A stretch of 64,000 bases of DNA from [Zimmermannella] bifida NBRC 103089 (lineage in GTDB: Bacteria > Actinomycetota > Actinomycetes > Actinomycetales > Microbacteriaceae), in assembly GCF_001570925.1 (NCBI RefSeq), contig NZ_BCSP01000003.1, forward strand, positions 209,909-273,908, read 5' to 3'. Positions 16,351-25,129 of this stretch are shown here, piece after piece. Each line of letters starts with the position of its first letter. The stretch's first letter is position 1. The position numbers were made by a program, and so were the translations under genes. The notes under the pieces are model-generated. The model had not been told where the DNA came from. It did no database searches and was given only the letters and a program-made list of their open reading frames with translations.

Positions 16351-17289
16351 ATGAACGAGCAGGTAACGAAAGCAGTTATTCCCGCGGCAGGGCTTGGTAC
16401 GCGATTTCTTCCGGCAACCAAGGCCCTTCCCAAGGAGATGTTGCCGGTCGTTGACCGTCCTGCGATTCAGTACGTCGTCGAAGAGGCGGTTCACGCTGGC
16501 CTGAACGACATTCTGATGGTGACCGGCCGCAACAAGACCGCGCTCGAGAACCACTTTGACCGTGTTGCCGAGCTCGAACAGAACCTCGAAGAGCGCGGCA
16601 AGGACAAGCTGCTCGAAGAAGTTCGACGGGCCACCGATCTTGCCGACGTGCACTACCTGCGCCAGGGCGACCCGCTCGGACTCGGCCATGCAGTCTTGCG
16701 TGCACAGCAGCACGTGGGTGATTCGTCATTTGCTGTTCTGCTTGGCGACGACATCATCGTCGACGGTGGCGAACTGCTGAACGACATGATTGCCGTGCAC
16801 CTCGAAACGGGTGCCAGCGTCGTGGCGGTACAAGAAGTGCCGCTCGAACAGGTGTCGAGCTACGGCGTCGTGGCACCGGCGAAGGTCAACGGTGAATTTG
16901 AGCGGGCCGGTGACCACAATTGGCCGACCTACTGGGTCGATGAACTCGTTGAGAAGCCGGCACCAGAGGATGCACCGTCGAACTTTGCGGTAATTGGTCG
17001 CTACGTGCTCGGGGCCGAGGTATTCGGAGTGCTCGAGACGACCAAGCCCGGTCGCGGCAACGAGATTCAGCTGACCGATGCCCTGCAGACGCTGGCATCG
17101 ACCCGCGGCAACGGCTCGGGCGGTGTTGTGGCGCTGGTGTACAGCGGACGACGCTACGACACCGGGAACAAGCTTGACTACTTGAAAGCCAATGTTGAAT
17201 TGGCCGCGAACCACCCAGAGATCGGTGCCGATGTGCGCGCCTGGATTCAGGAGTATGCCGCCGAACAGCGCGGTCAGTCGCAGGCCTAG
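16351..17289 (+). CDS. galU: UTP-glucose-1-phosphate uridylyltransferase
   Basis: A 312-residue nucleotidyltransferase making UDP-glucose for envelope polysaccharide and glycolipid synthesis. The uridylyl-binding motif GLGTRFLPATKALPKEMLP lies at about 14-32, followed by QYVVEEAVHAGL; later AVLLGDDI carries the metal-binding Asp and VEKPAPEDAPSNFAVIGRYVL fits the sugar site. The ATG at 16351 gives the standard N-terminus; it lies 7 nt after a TAGAAT hexamer, so the mRNA appears leaderless. The frame is open upstream over the divergent cyclo-ligase gene, which is a shadow. A RimJ-type gene follows after 12 bp. In other actinobacteria glp (moeA-like) lies between these two; here it is absent. 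Confidence 0.96.
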   Translation: MNEQVTKAVIPAAGLGTRFLPATKALPKEMLPVVDRPAIQYVVEEAVHAGLNDILMVTGRNKTALENHFDRVAELEQNLEERGKDKLLEEVRRATDLADVHYLRQGDPLGLGHAVLRAQQHVGDSSFAVLLGDDIIVDGGELLNDMIAVHLETGASVVAVQEVPLEQVSSYGVVAPAKVNGEFERAGDHNWPTYWVDELVEKPAPEDAPSNFAVIGRYVLGAEVFGVLETTKPGRGNEIQLTDALQTLASTRGNGSGGVVALVYSGRRYDTGNKLDYLKANVELAANHPEIGADVRAWIQEYAAEQRGQSQA

Positions 17290-17301
17290 CCCGGGGAATC
17301 C

Positions 17302-17943
17302 ATGACATTGCTTGGCCGAGCTGTGCTGCCAATCCTTGAGGATCGCGGTCTCGTGGTGCGTGGGCTACGTACCCGGGATGCGCGTGATCTCGAGCGCGTG
17401 CTCCTCGCGCACCGCGAGTGGCTGCAGCCGTGGGAGGCGACCCTGCCGCACGGGCAAGGGCGTTGGAATGTTCGCGGGTCGGTGCGTTCGATGCTCGAAC
17501 AGGCCCAGGAAGGCAAGTCGCTCCCGTTTGTGATGGAACACGAAGGGGAGCTGGTTGGGCAATTGACGGTGGGCAATATTCAATACGGCGCGGTGATGGC
17601 TGGGACCATCGGGTATTGGATTTCACCGGAGGTTGCTGGGCGGGGATTTACCCCAACCGCGGTGGCATTGGTTACAGATTATTGTTTTCAAGAAATCGGT
17701 CTGCATCGGATGGAAATCTGTATTCGCCCCGAAAATGCGGCGTCATTGCGGGTCGTTGAAAAACTTGGATTCACCTACGAAGGTCGCCGAAATCGGTATA
17801 TCCACATTGATGGCGATTGGCGCGATCACTATTGCTACGGAATTATCCACGAGACCGTTCCCGAAGGTGTCTTGAATCGTTGGAAGTCGGGCCGCGTTGA
17901 TCCGACGCTGGCGCAGCGCCCAGCCAGCGGTCCGTTTGCTTAG
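17302..17943 (+). CDS. GNAT family N-acetyltransferase, RimJ-like
   Basis: A 213-residue acetyltransferase. The RimJ/RimL pattern is clear: N-terminal LVVRGLRTRDARDLERVLL, then HEGELVGQLTVGNI, GTIGYWISPEVAGRGFTPTAVAL with the acetyl-CoA pyrophosphate loop, RMEICIRPENAASLRVVEKLGF, and RYIHIDGDWRDHYCYGII. The family acetylates N-terminal amines of ribosomal or other proteins; the target here is unknown. It lies 12 bp after galU and upstream of the GlpR/SepX-like gene, a conserved actinobacterial order. Confidence 0.88.
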   Translation: MTLLGRAVLPILEDRGLVVRGLRTRDARDLERVLLAHREWLQPWEATLPHGQGRWNVRGSVRSMLEQAQEGKSLPFVMEHEGELVGQLTVGNIQYGAVMAGTIGYWISPEVAGRGFTPTAVALVTDYCFQEIGLHRMEICIRPENAASLRVVEKLGFTYEGRRNRYIHIDGDWRDHYCYGIIHETVPEGVLNRWKSGRVDPTLAQRPASGPFA

Positions 17944-18169
17944 CTGGCGCCCGCCGTATTGGCTTCGCGATGTGTGAATGGTGTGGTTCTGTGTGTGCAG
18001 ATGGTCGAGTCATGCCTGGCGATTGAATGCGTCAACTGTGCATACTCGGAGCGAATATCGCGCGACTCCTGCGGCATTCTTGTTAGAAACCTCAGAGTTC
18101 ACTCAATTCACATTAGACACTCCATTAACAATGCGGTGTTCGGGGGAGTCAGGCTCGTAACGTTGCGGC

Positions 18170-19501
18170 ATGCAGGAATTTGGTGGCGCCAGCGGCATCG
18201 CAATTGCGCTGGTTGTGCTCGTAACCGTCGGGATCTACGTCCCGACGGTTATTCGTGAGCGCAAGCTGCGCCACAGCGAACGCAATGCCCTTCGCCTGCA
18301 GCAAACGATTCGTGCCATGGCTGAGGCAAGCGAGGCGCCGGGTGTCATTGAGCTTGAAGCCAACACGCGCACGGTGCGTGCACGTCGTCGCGAGCTCGCC
18401 CAAGCACAGAAGCTCGAAGTTGCCGCGCAGCGTGAGCAAGCTCGCGTCGAAGCCGAGCAGCGGGCCGCGGCCGCGAAACTTGAACTTGAACGGGTCGCAC
18501 AAGAAGAACGCGAAGCGAAACTTCGTGAGGATGTTTGGCGCGCGGCAGCGGCTGCCCGAGAAGCAGAACTTAAACACGAACGAATGATGGCGCAGGAACG
18601 AGAGGCAGCAATGGCAGACGCAACCGCACGGCAAGAAGCAGCAGCGCGAGCACGAGCAGCCGCAGCAGTGGCAACCGCACGTGAAGCGCAGTTCGCGGCG
18701 ACGGGAAAGACGGCGGCGGACCGCTGGGCGAACGGTGCTTCGGGCTCTCCACGCGCGATTGAGCGCCGACTCACTGCGGAGCAGCCCGTCATTGGTGTGC
18801 AGGGCGAAACCGCAGCACGTCGTCGTCGCGGCCGTCTCGCGTCGACGGGAGTCGGTGCATCCGGAATCATCGTTGCGATTGTCGGCCTCATTATCGCCAT
18901 TCCATTCGTGTTGATCGCCGGCATTGTCGTGGCGGCGGCAGCGGCCTGGATGCTGCACCGTATTAACGAGGTCTGGCTCGCCACGCAGCGCGACACGACC
19001 GTTGCTGAAGTCGACACACTGCTCACCGAGCCGGTTGCGGAAACTGCACCCGTCGCAACGGCAGCACCGTTTACTGCCATTGAGCTGGATGAGCCGGCTG
19101 CCGCGGAACCAGAACCTGCTCCTGGCACCTGGACTCCGGTACCGCTGCCGAAGCCGCTGTACCTTGACCACGAGGTTCCGACTGAATCGCCTGATCCAGA
19201 CGGCCCAGGCGGTGGCGATCGCTTTGACGAGCACCTGGCGCAGCTGCTTCGTGAAGAAGCGATCCGTTCGACCGAGGCGCTGCGTGCCGCGCAGCAGCAG
19301 GTGCCGGCAATTGGTGATCGCGGTGGCAACCGTGCCGAAGCCGAGGCCGACCAGCTGAACGCGGAGCGCATCCGCCCAATCACCGTGTCGAGCGACTCGA
19401 CGTGGGCCAAGATGGGCGACATTGCCGCAATCGCAAACGCAGACTCGGCAAGCGACCTGACCGACCTGAACGCGGTGCTCGCACGCCGCCGCGCGAGCTA
19501 G
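18170..19501 (+). CDS. GlpR/SepX-like divisome-associated membrane protein
   Basis: A 443-residue protein. A short N-terminus and membrane helix (about 7-26, ASGIAIALVVLVTVGIYVP) lead to a long charged Ala/Glu/Arg-rich coiled coil (about 30-200), then a hydrophobic hairpin (about 226-265, SGIIVAIVGLIIAIPFVLIAG) and a cytoplasmic-type tail with Pro and acidic residues. This architecture and the place behind galU and rimJ match GlpR of Corynebacterium and SepX of Streptomyces, membrane proteins that work with FtsZ and the MoeA-like Glp at the septum. Identification is by position and architecture, not close sequence recognition. The ATG has no clear Shine-Dalgarno. Confidence 0.68.
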   Translation: MQEFGGASGIAIALVVLVTVGIYVPTVIRERKLRHSERNALRLQQTIRAMAEASEAPGVIELEANTRTVRARRRELAQAQKLEVAAQREQARVEAEQRAAAAKLELERVAQEEREAKLREDVWRAAAAAREAELKHERMMAQEREAAMADATARQEAAARARAAAAVATAREAQFAATGKTAADRWANGASGSPRAIERRLTAEQPVIGVQGETAARRRRGRLASTGVGASGIIVAIVGLIIAIPFVLIAGIVVAAAAAWMLHRINEVWLATQRDTTVAEVDTLLTEPVAETAPVATAAPFTAIELDEPAAAEPEPAPGTWTPVPLPKPLYLDHEVPTESPDPDGPGGGDRFDEHLAQLLREEAIRSTEALRAAQQQVPAIGDRGGNRAEAEADQLNAERIRPITVSSDSTWAKMGDIAAIANADSASDLTDLNAVLARRRAS

Positions 19502-19620
19502 TACCCGACCAACAGCCGTGGCAGCGCCACGCTAACGATGAAATCTAATGCGGTTTCATCGCAGAGCTGGGTAGACTAATCGGTCTAGCGGTGGATGCCG
19601 CATTGAGGTTGGGGAGTTAG

Positions 19621-20550
19621 ATGCCTCGCGTTTCGCGATCAGAGTGTTTCAGCAACACGGACAACACGCAGTTGTCGGTGGCTGCTGGCACGTTTGTGGC
19701 TGAAGGCGTTGACCGGCAGCGTACGGGTGCAACGAATGCCCGGAGCATGACGGACAAGTCAGGTCTCTTCGGGCTACGTGCGGCATCGCAGCAGCAGCGA
19801 GTCAATATCCTTACGATGGTCGCTATCTTGGCGCTCGTCATGGTGCTCTTGCCAATGCTGATTTCGGTGGTGGGTTCGTCCCGTCGTGAAGCGATTTTGG
19901 CGGCCGAACGCGATTCGGATGACCGACCGCAGATGGTGGTAATTGACCCCGCAGTTGACGAGGCTGAGGGATCGGTCAACGGTGTGCTCGGCGCCTATGC
20001 GATGTCTTCGGCCTACGCGCCAAAAGACGAGGCTGGGAAGATGCGCGAGCAGCTTGAGAAGGTTTCGTCGTCTGTGCGCAACAACGACGCAGGCGAAACC
20101 CAGCGTCTTGCGGATGAAGCTCGCAAATACTTCATGACCAAGTACGCACCGGCACTGGCCAATCGTGGTGTTCCGCTCTCGGATGAGTGGGGCGACATGA
20201 ATTGGGACACCTACGTTGCGATTGAAGAAGCCGTTGCAGCGTTGCAAGCCAAACTCGCGGCGAACGACCAGGCTGGTGCGACGCAGGCGGTCATTGACCT
20301 TGCTTCGCTGCTTGGTCAGGGCCGAGATGAACACTTCCAGAACCGCGTGACGTACGTGCCGCCACCTCCGCCACCACCTCCTGCGCCGGAGCCGCCTAAG
20401 ACGGAACCGCCTAAGACGGAGGAGCCGAAGAAGCCGGAAGCTCCGAAGCCCGTTGAGACCAAGCCTGCGGAGCCGAAGCCTGAACAGCCGAAGCCAGAAG
20501 ATCCGCCAGTTGATCCTAAGCCTTCGGTCGCACCAAAGCCCGCTGGTTAG
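19621..20550 (+). CDS. Membrane-anchored protein with proline-rich C-terminal tail, unknown function
   Basis: A 309-residue protein not recognised. An N-terminal cytoplasmic part of about 60 residues is followed by one membrane helix (about 62-84, ILTMVAILALVMVLLPMLISV), a soluble helical domain (about 90-240) with EKVSSSVRNNDAGETQRLADEARKY and VAIEEAVAALQAKLAANDQAGATQAVIDLASLL, and a C-terminal tail from about 247 beginning with eight prolines, then alternating Pro, Lys and Glu. The tail would sit outside the membrane and could cross the wall. GGGGAG precedes the ATG closely; an internal ATG at 19747 would shorten the protein. A strong terminator follows. Confidence 0.7.
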   Translation: MPRVSRSECFSNTDNTQLSVAAGTFVAEGVDRQRTGATNARSMTDKSGLFGLRAASQQQRVNILTMVAILALVMVLLPMLISVVGSSRREAILAAERDSDDRPQMVVIDPAVDEAEGSVNGVLGAYAMSSAYAPKDEAGKMREQLEKVSSSVRNNDAGETQRLADEARKYFMTKYAPALANRGVPLSDEWGDMNWDTYVAIEEAVAALQAKLAANDQAGATQAVIDLASLLGQGRDEHFQNRVTYVPPPPPPPPAPEPPKTEPPKTEEPKKPEAPKPVETKPAEPKPEQPKPEDPPVDPKPSVAPKPAG

Positions 20551-20563
20551 GCGATACGAGATC

Positions 20564-20596
20564 ACTGTCCGCATCCACGAAATGGATGCGGACAGT
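20564..20596 (+). terminator. Terminator after the proline-tailed protein gene
   Basis: ACTGTCCGCATCCA, loop CGAAA, TGGATGCGGACAGT: a perfect 14-bp stem carrying the GGATGCGG word. Confidence 0.7.
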
Positions 20597-20645
20597 ACTC
20601 GTTTCCCGGGTCCGTCACGCGGTGCTAAAATTGTTGGATGCACTC

Positions 20646-20718
20646 GGGCCTATGGCGCAGTTGGTAGCGCGTCTCGTTCGCAATGAGAAGGTCGGGGGTT
20701 CGAATCCCCCTAGGTCCA
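20646..20718 (+). tRNA. tRNA-Ala (CGC)
   Basis: Cloverleaf with acceptor GGGCCTA/TAGGTCC including the alanine identity pair G3-T70, D arm GCGC-AGTTGGTA-GCGC, anticodon loop TTCGCAA (anticodon CGC) and T arm GGGGG-TTCGAAT-CCCCC. The 3' CCA is not encoded. It reads GCG codons. Confidence 0.95.
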
Positions 20719-20764
20719 CAACACAACACCGCCACCCCTTGTGGGTGGCGGTGTTGTGTTGTGT
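20719..20764 (+). terminator. Terminator of tRNA-Ala
   Basis: A long stem in which ACACAACACCGCCACCC pairs with GGGTGGCGGTGTTGTGT across CTTG, immediately after the tRNA. Confidence 0.7.
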
Positions 20765-20864
20765 TGTGTGTCTTGCGGAGTATGAGAACCCCTTGGTGGG
20801 TCCCGTTCGCGGGTGGCTCCGCGCGGGATTCGGTCGCAAGAGCCAGGGGTGCGACGATGGGGGC

Positions 20865-21701
20865 ATGTCTTCCGAGCAATCACCACCAGCGCCGCCGGCT
20901 GAGCACCAGCCGAGCGAGGCGTTTCGCAAGTTCGCGGCCGAAGGCGTGGTGCTTGCGGGAGGTGGCACCGCAATCTTGCTGCAGCTTGCGCATCCACAGG
21001 TCGCCGCCGGCGTCGCCAACCACTCGAACTTCGCCGACGCACCCATGCGCCGACTCTGGGGCACCCTCGAATTCGTCACCGCCGAGGCATTCGGCAACCA
21101 AACCGAACAACAGTTCGTGCGCCGCCGCGTCAATGCCCAACACGCACGCGTGCAGGGCCTCGACGAACACCAACAGCGCTACGACGCCAACAACCCGCAC
21201 GACCAATGGTGGGTTGCCGCAACCCTGTGCTGGTCGGCAATCCGTGCGTATCGCCGCGTCTACGGGCGACGATCGCTCACCGCAAACGACCTGGATGCGA
21301 TCGTGCGCGATTTCGGACGCATGGGTACCGGCCTACGGATGCCCGCCGCATCCTGGCCGCAAACCGCCGCCGAATTCGACCGCAAGTTCGCCGCACAGCT
21401 TGTCGCCCTCGAAGTCGGTGACGCCGCACGCTTCGCGAAAGCCGAGCTCTTCGCCGCACGCCACGCGGCATGGTGGCTGCGCGCCATCATGCCGTTCGCG
21501 ACACGAATCGCCGTGAGCTTGCTGCCGCCGCACCTCGCCGCAGCCTACGGACATCCACAAACCCGCGCATCCCGATTCATCGCAAATCTGTGCTGGATTC
21601 CGGTAGTACTCGCCGGGCGCATCCTGCCGCGAACTGTGCGTACGCTGCCAGCAACGTTGGTGCTCAATCGAGTGCGCACGCGCGCGGCTACGCGTCGGTG
21701 A
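20865..21701 (+). CDS. Oxygenase MpaB-like (DUF2236) family protein
   Basis: A 278-residue protein of the DUF2236 (MpaB, latex-clearing-protein related) group. AAEGVVLAGGGTAILLQLAHPQVAAGVANHS has the characteristic LLxxxHPxVAxGVxxHS pattern whose histidine is a haem ligand in characterised members, followed by RLWGTLEFVTAEAFG and HDQWWVAATLCWSAIRAYRRVYG. Some members oxidise rubber or hydrophobic substrates; most are unassigned. The ATG at 20865 gives the family N-terminus; the open frame before it runs through the tRNA and is not coding. The last 14 bp overlap the convergent protease gene. Confidence 0.85.
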   Translation: MSSEQSPPAPPAEHQPSEAFRKFAAEGVVLAGGGTAILLQLAHPQVAAGVANHSNFADAPMRRLWGTLEFVTAEAFGNQTEQQFVRRRVNAQHARVQGLDEHQQRYDANNPHDQWWVAATLCWSAIRAYRRVYGRRSLTANDLDAIVRDFGRMGTGLRMPAASWPQTAAEFDRKFAAQLVALEVGDAARFAKAELFAARHAAWWLRAIMPFATRIAVSLLPPHLAAAYGHPQTRASRFIANLCWIPVVLAGRILPRTVRTLPATLVLNRVRTRAATRR

Positions 21702-22440
21702 CTGAGCTGATCCAGTCGCGGTAGTGGCGCAGATCAATCGCCTTGGAACCGGCGTACGGATCAGTGGTGGACTGCGCGGTGCCAAGGACGTTTACTGCCA
21801 CGAGGTCGCCGTCTTCGGTCATGATCGGGCCACCTGAATCACCGTGATTCGAACCACCGGTGATGCCACGCAGCGACACAACCTCGCCCGCGAGGTGCGA
21901 TTCGTTCGTGGCAGTGACTTTGAGCGTGGCACGCTGCAGCCACGGTGTCTGGGCGCCTTGATAACCGCGGCCATAGCCGTACAGTTCTACGCGTTCGCCA
22001 GCAGTAAAGCGGTGGTTATCGGCGATGTCCGGGTAGCGTTCGAGCGGGGTTGCCGTCGCCACGTGCAACAGCGCAAGGTCGGCGTTGGGATGCACTTCGT
22101 ACCGGTCAACGCGTGTGGCTGGTCCCGGGGTGGTTTCGTTATTTGAGTAGTAGACCGAGACCGCGGCGGGGGAGTGCTTGCCATCAATCGTTGCTGGCGA
22201 AACACAGTGCGCGGCCGTGAGTACCCACTGGCTCGAAATTGCGGTGCCGGTGCACTTCTCGATGCGGCCGTTGGTCGCATCCTGCACATGAATCTGCACG
22301 ACGTCGGTGCGATATGCCTGTTCGCCGAATGAAATCGCTGCGGCAGGTTCCCCCGGGCCAAACGCAGTAGCAGTAATCGAGAAGCAAGAAGCAAGCGCGA
22401 GCGTCGCGAAAGCCGCAGTGCGGCGGATGCGTACCGGCAT
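21688..22440 (-). CDS. Secreted trypsin-like serine protease
   Basis: A 250-residue chymotrypsin-fold protease. A signal peptide (1-35) starts MPVRIRRTAAFATLALASC. The catalytic triad is visible: His in WVLTAAHCVS, Asp in HPNADLALLHV and Ser in HGDSGGPIM, with a Cys pair around the His. Such enzymes cut extracellular or envelope proteins. The ATG at 22440 is preferred over a GTG at 22452 because the latter lies in the ribosome binding site GAGGAG. It overlaps the convergent MpaB-like gene by 14 bp. Confidence 0.9.
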   Translation of the reverse strand: MPVRIRRTAAFATLALASCFSITATAFGPGEPAAAISFGEQAYRTDVVQIHVQDATNGRIEKCTGTAISSQWVLTAAHCVSPATIDGKHSPAAVSVYYSNNETTPGPATRVDRYEVHPNADLALLHVATATPLERYPDIADNHRFTAGERVELYGYGRGYQGAQTPWLQRATLKVTATNESHLAGEVVSLRGITGGSNHGDSGGPIMTEDGDLVAVNVLGTAQSTTDPYAGSKAIDLRHYRDWISSVTDA

Positions 22441-22642
22441 TGAACTCCTCACTGGCGATTAATCGTTCAACTTCGTTTGGGCAACTTGCTCGAGCCTAGC
22501 AACTGGGGGCCGTCACGTCGATGGCGGATTCAGGCTTGGGCAGTAGCCCAGAGGTTGACAGCGAACCCGTCGCTAGGTGCACGACGACGAAGCGACTGAT
22601 GTGTAGCCTGGGGTAACCAACCGACCAACTAGGAGTCGAGCC

Positions 22643-23383
22643 ATGACCACTGACAACCCCACTCCAGAATCGCAAGTCAATTCGGGCAACCAGGGCGTAC
22701 CTGGCGGCTGGAATAACCAGAACTTCGAGCAGCAGACGCCGCAGCAGCCGCAGGCAGGCAACCCGCAGTACGGGCAGACGCCGAACGGCATGCCGCCACT
22801 CGGAACCCCGGCATCGTCCGGTCAGGGGCAGTTCCAGCAGGCTCCGCAGCCAGGCCAGTACGGTCAGCCAGGCCAGTACGGTCAGGACGGTCAGCAGCCG
22901 CAGCAGGGCACCTACGGTGCGCCCCAGCAGGGTGGCCAGCAAGGGTTCGACATGGATCAGCTCAAGGCACAGTTCGCCAACTTGTCCGACTTCCAGAAAA
23001 TGAACCTCGGCGCACTCGGCGGCGCGCTGCTGACGCTCATCGGCTCGTTTGGCGCCTGGGTATCCGTGTCGGCATATGGCTTCTCGGTATCCGCCTCGGG
23101 CCTTCAGGGCAATGGCGTATTCACCCTGCTGCTCGCCCTCATCGTTGCCGGCTGCATTGTGGCGCCGATGGTTGCGCAGCTCGAACCGAATGTTCGCCGC
23201 ATCCTGCAGATCGTGGCGATGGCTGCTGCTGGTCTCGCGATTCTCGTCGCCTTGATCTCGTTCCTTAACATCTTGACTGCAGCGAGTGCGGCGCTCGGAT
23301 GGGGATTGCTCGTAACCCTCATCGGCACGGCCGGCATGACCGGGCTGACCGTCATGGGCTTCCTGAAGATGCCAAAGGCCTAA
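22643..23383 (+). CDS. Membrane protein with Pro/Gln/Gly-rich N-terminal region
   Basis: A 246-residue protein of unknown function. The first 105 residues are low complexity, rich in Gln, Pro and Gly, with repeats of GQYGQ. Then an amphipathic QLKAQFANLSDFQKMNLG segment and four membrane helices: GGALLTLIGSFGAWVSV, FTLLLALIVAGCIVAPMVA, ILQIVAMAAAGLAILVALISF and GWGLLVTLIGTAGMTGLTVMG. Such proteins are common in actinobacteria. AGGAGTCGAGCC precedes the ATG. Two hairpins follow the stop. Confidence 0.82.
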   Translation: MTTDNPTPESQVNSGNQGVPGGWNNQNFEQQTPQQPQAGNPQYGQTPNGMPPLGTPASSGQGQFQQAPQPGQYGQPGQYGQDGQQPQQGTYGAPQQGGQQGFDMDQLKAQFANLSDFQKMNLGALGGALLTLIGSFGAWVSVSAYGFSVSASGLQGNGVFTLLLALIVAGCIVAPMVAQLEPNVRRILQIVAMAAAGLAILVALISFLNILTAASAALGWGLLVTLIGTAGMTGLTVMGFLKMPKA

Positions 23384-23396
23384 CCCGCCACATTCG

Positions 23397-23439
23397 GATG
23401 CGGTACGGCCCGGTCAGACTGACCGCGCGGTACCGCATC
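23397..23439 (+). terminator. Terminator of the PQ-rich membrane protein gene
   Basis: GATGCGGTAC pairs with GTACCGCATC, with an inner GGTCAGACTGACC hairpin. It lies 14 bp beyond the stop. Confidence 0.55.
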
Positions 23440-23450
23440 GCCATGCAAAC

Positions 23451-23491
23451 ACCGCAGGGGTGCTCGAACCAGTGTCGAGCACCCCTGCGGT
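23451..23491. terminator. Terminator between convergent genes, mainly for thrC
   Basis: ACCGCAGGGGTGCTCGA pairs perfectly with TCGAGCACCCCTGCGGT across a 7-nt loop. Confidence 0.7.
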
Positions 23492-23525
23492 CATGTAACG
23501 GCTGCGACCGAGCGCGGCTCGGCAA

Positions 23526-24950
23526 CTAGTTTGCGTGCACGGCGAAGTGCGCGATGTACGCACGCAGCTCACGCGCATCCACCGCCATTTCTTCGGTGCG
23601 CTGCGGACGTGCCAGCAGATCGGCGAGTTCCTGCGAAACCTCAGCTTCGAACCCGAGCGCCTCGCGCACCGTCTCAGCAAACTTTTGCGGCTTCGCGGTC
23701 TCGAGCACGAGCATCGGCACACCAGGTTCGTGCCAGCCGCGTGCCACAGTCACACCGTCGGCCGTGTGTGGGTCGATGATGATGCCCGACTTTTCGTGCG
23801 TGGCACGAATGGATGCGAGGCGATCTTCGTGCGTGCTCGTGCCGCTCACGATGCCGTATTCGGTGGCGAACTGGGCGCGGTACTGGCTGAGGTCGATCGA
23901 ACCATTCGCATCCAGCTCGGCCCAGGCCGCGGCCAGTGCAACCGGGTTGCTGCCGAGCAGCAGGTAGACGAAGCGTTCGAGGTTCGACGCCTTCGAGATG
24001 TCCATCGACGGGGATGAGGTCGCCAGCGTGTGCTCGCGGGTGCGTGGCGTGTAGATACCGGTGCGGAAGAACTCGTCAAGGACGTTGTTTTCGTTCGTCG
24101 CGAGCACTAGCAGATACACCGGCAGGCCCATCTGCTTGGCGAGGAATCCCGAGAAGATGTTGCCGAAGTTGCCCGACGGTACCGAGAACGACACCTTGAT
24201 CTGGCCGCGCTGGTCGGCGTCGACCACATCGGTGGCGCGCAGCCACGCCCAGACGTAGTAGACCGACTGCGCAATGACGCGGCCAAGGTTGATCGAGTTC
24301 ACGGTGCCCAGCGAGTTGGCGGCCTTGAATTCGAGGTCACCGTTGAGCTCCTTGACGAGCTGCTGGCAGTCGTCGAAGACGCCGTCAGCGGCAATGTTGT
24401 GGATGTTCTCGTCGTCGAGCGAGTACATCTGTGCGCGCTGGAAAGCACTCATGCGTCCCTGCGGCGAGAGCATGAACACCGCGATGCCCGGCTTGGAACG
24501 GAAAGCGTACTCTGCGGCCGAGCCGGTGTCGCCCGACGTTGCGCCGAGGATGTTCAGCGTCTGGCCGCGCTTGGCCAGCACGTAGGGGATTGCTTCGCCA
24601 AGGAACTGCATCGCCATGTCCTTGAACGCGAGCGTCGGCCCCTCTGACAGGCCAACCAGCGCGGTGCGCTCATCGATCGCCGTGAGTGGTACTTCTGCGG
24701 CGAACTGGTCACCGTACGCACGCGCGCAGATACCTTCGAGGTCGGCGGGATCAATGTCGGTCCAGTACAGGCCGATCACCTGCGCCGCGAGCTTGGCGTA
24801 GCTGAGTTCGCGCCAGGCTTCGAGCTGAGCTGGACCGATCTGCGGTACTTCCTGCGGCATCACCAGCCCGCCGTCCGGGGCGAGGCCTTCGAGAAGGATG
24901 TCGCTGAACGATGCGGGAGCCATTCCTCCGCGCGTGGAGACGTACTGCAT
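23526..24950 (-). CDS. thrC: Threonine synthase
   Basis: A 474-residue PLP enzyme converting O-phospho-homoserine to threonine. The N-terminus MQYVSTRGGMAPASFSDILLEGLAPDGGL is typical of the long threonine synthase type. The PLP lysine lies in EGPTLAFKDMAMQFLG, and the phosphate and PLP loop in LGATSGDTGSAAEYAF. VPSGNFGNIFSGFLAKQMGLP is a further family signature. The ATG at 24950 gives the standard start; the open frame upstream to 25214 lies antisense to the methyltransferase gene. The leader is short, with GAGGTC before the start. Confidence 0.95.
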   Translation of the reverse strand: MQYVSTRGGMAPASFSDILLEGLAPDGGLVMPQEVPQIGPAQLEAWRELSYAKLAAQVIGLYWTDIDPADLEGICARAYGDQFAAEVPLTAIDERTALVGLSEGPTLAFKDMAMQFLGEAIPYVLAKRGQTLNILGATSGDTGSAAEYAFRSKPGIAVFMLSPQGRMSAFQRAQMYSLDDENIHNIAADGVFDDCQQLVKELNGDLEFKAANSLGTVNSINLGRVIAQSVYYVWAWLRATDVVDADQRGQIKVSFSVPSGNFGNIFSGFLAKQMGLPVYLLVLATNENNVLDEFFRTGIYTPRTREHTLATSSPSMDISKASNLERFVYLLLGSNPVALAAAWAELDANGSIDLSQYRAQFATEYGIVSGTSTHEDRLASIRATHEKSGIIIDPHTADGVTVARGWHEPGVPMLVLETAKPQKFAETVREALGFEAEVSQELADLLARPQRTEEMAVDARELRAYIAHFAVHAN

Positions 24951-25129
24951 AGATATTGACCTCGTCGTAGCTGATTTGGTCTGTCTATTCTGCCAGCGGC
25001 TACAGTGAGCCGGGTACATGCCCGCGCAATTCGTGCGGTTTCCACGCGGATTACCGCAACACCAACGCGTGTTTGGGTCGGTTTTTGGCACCGACCGCAC
25101 CCGCACCGCTGCAAGAAAGGTCAACGGAG

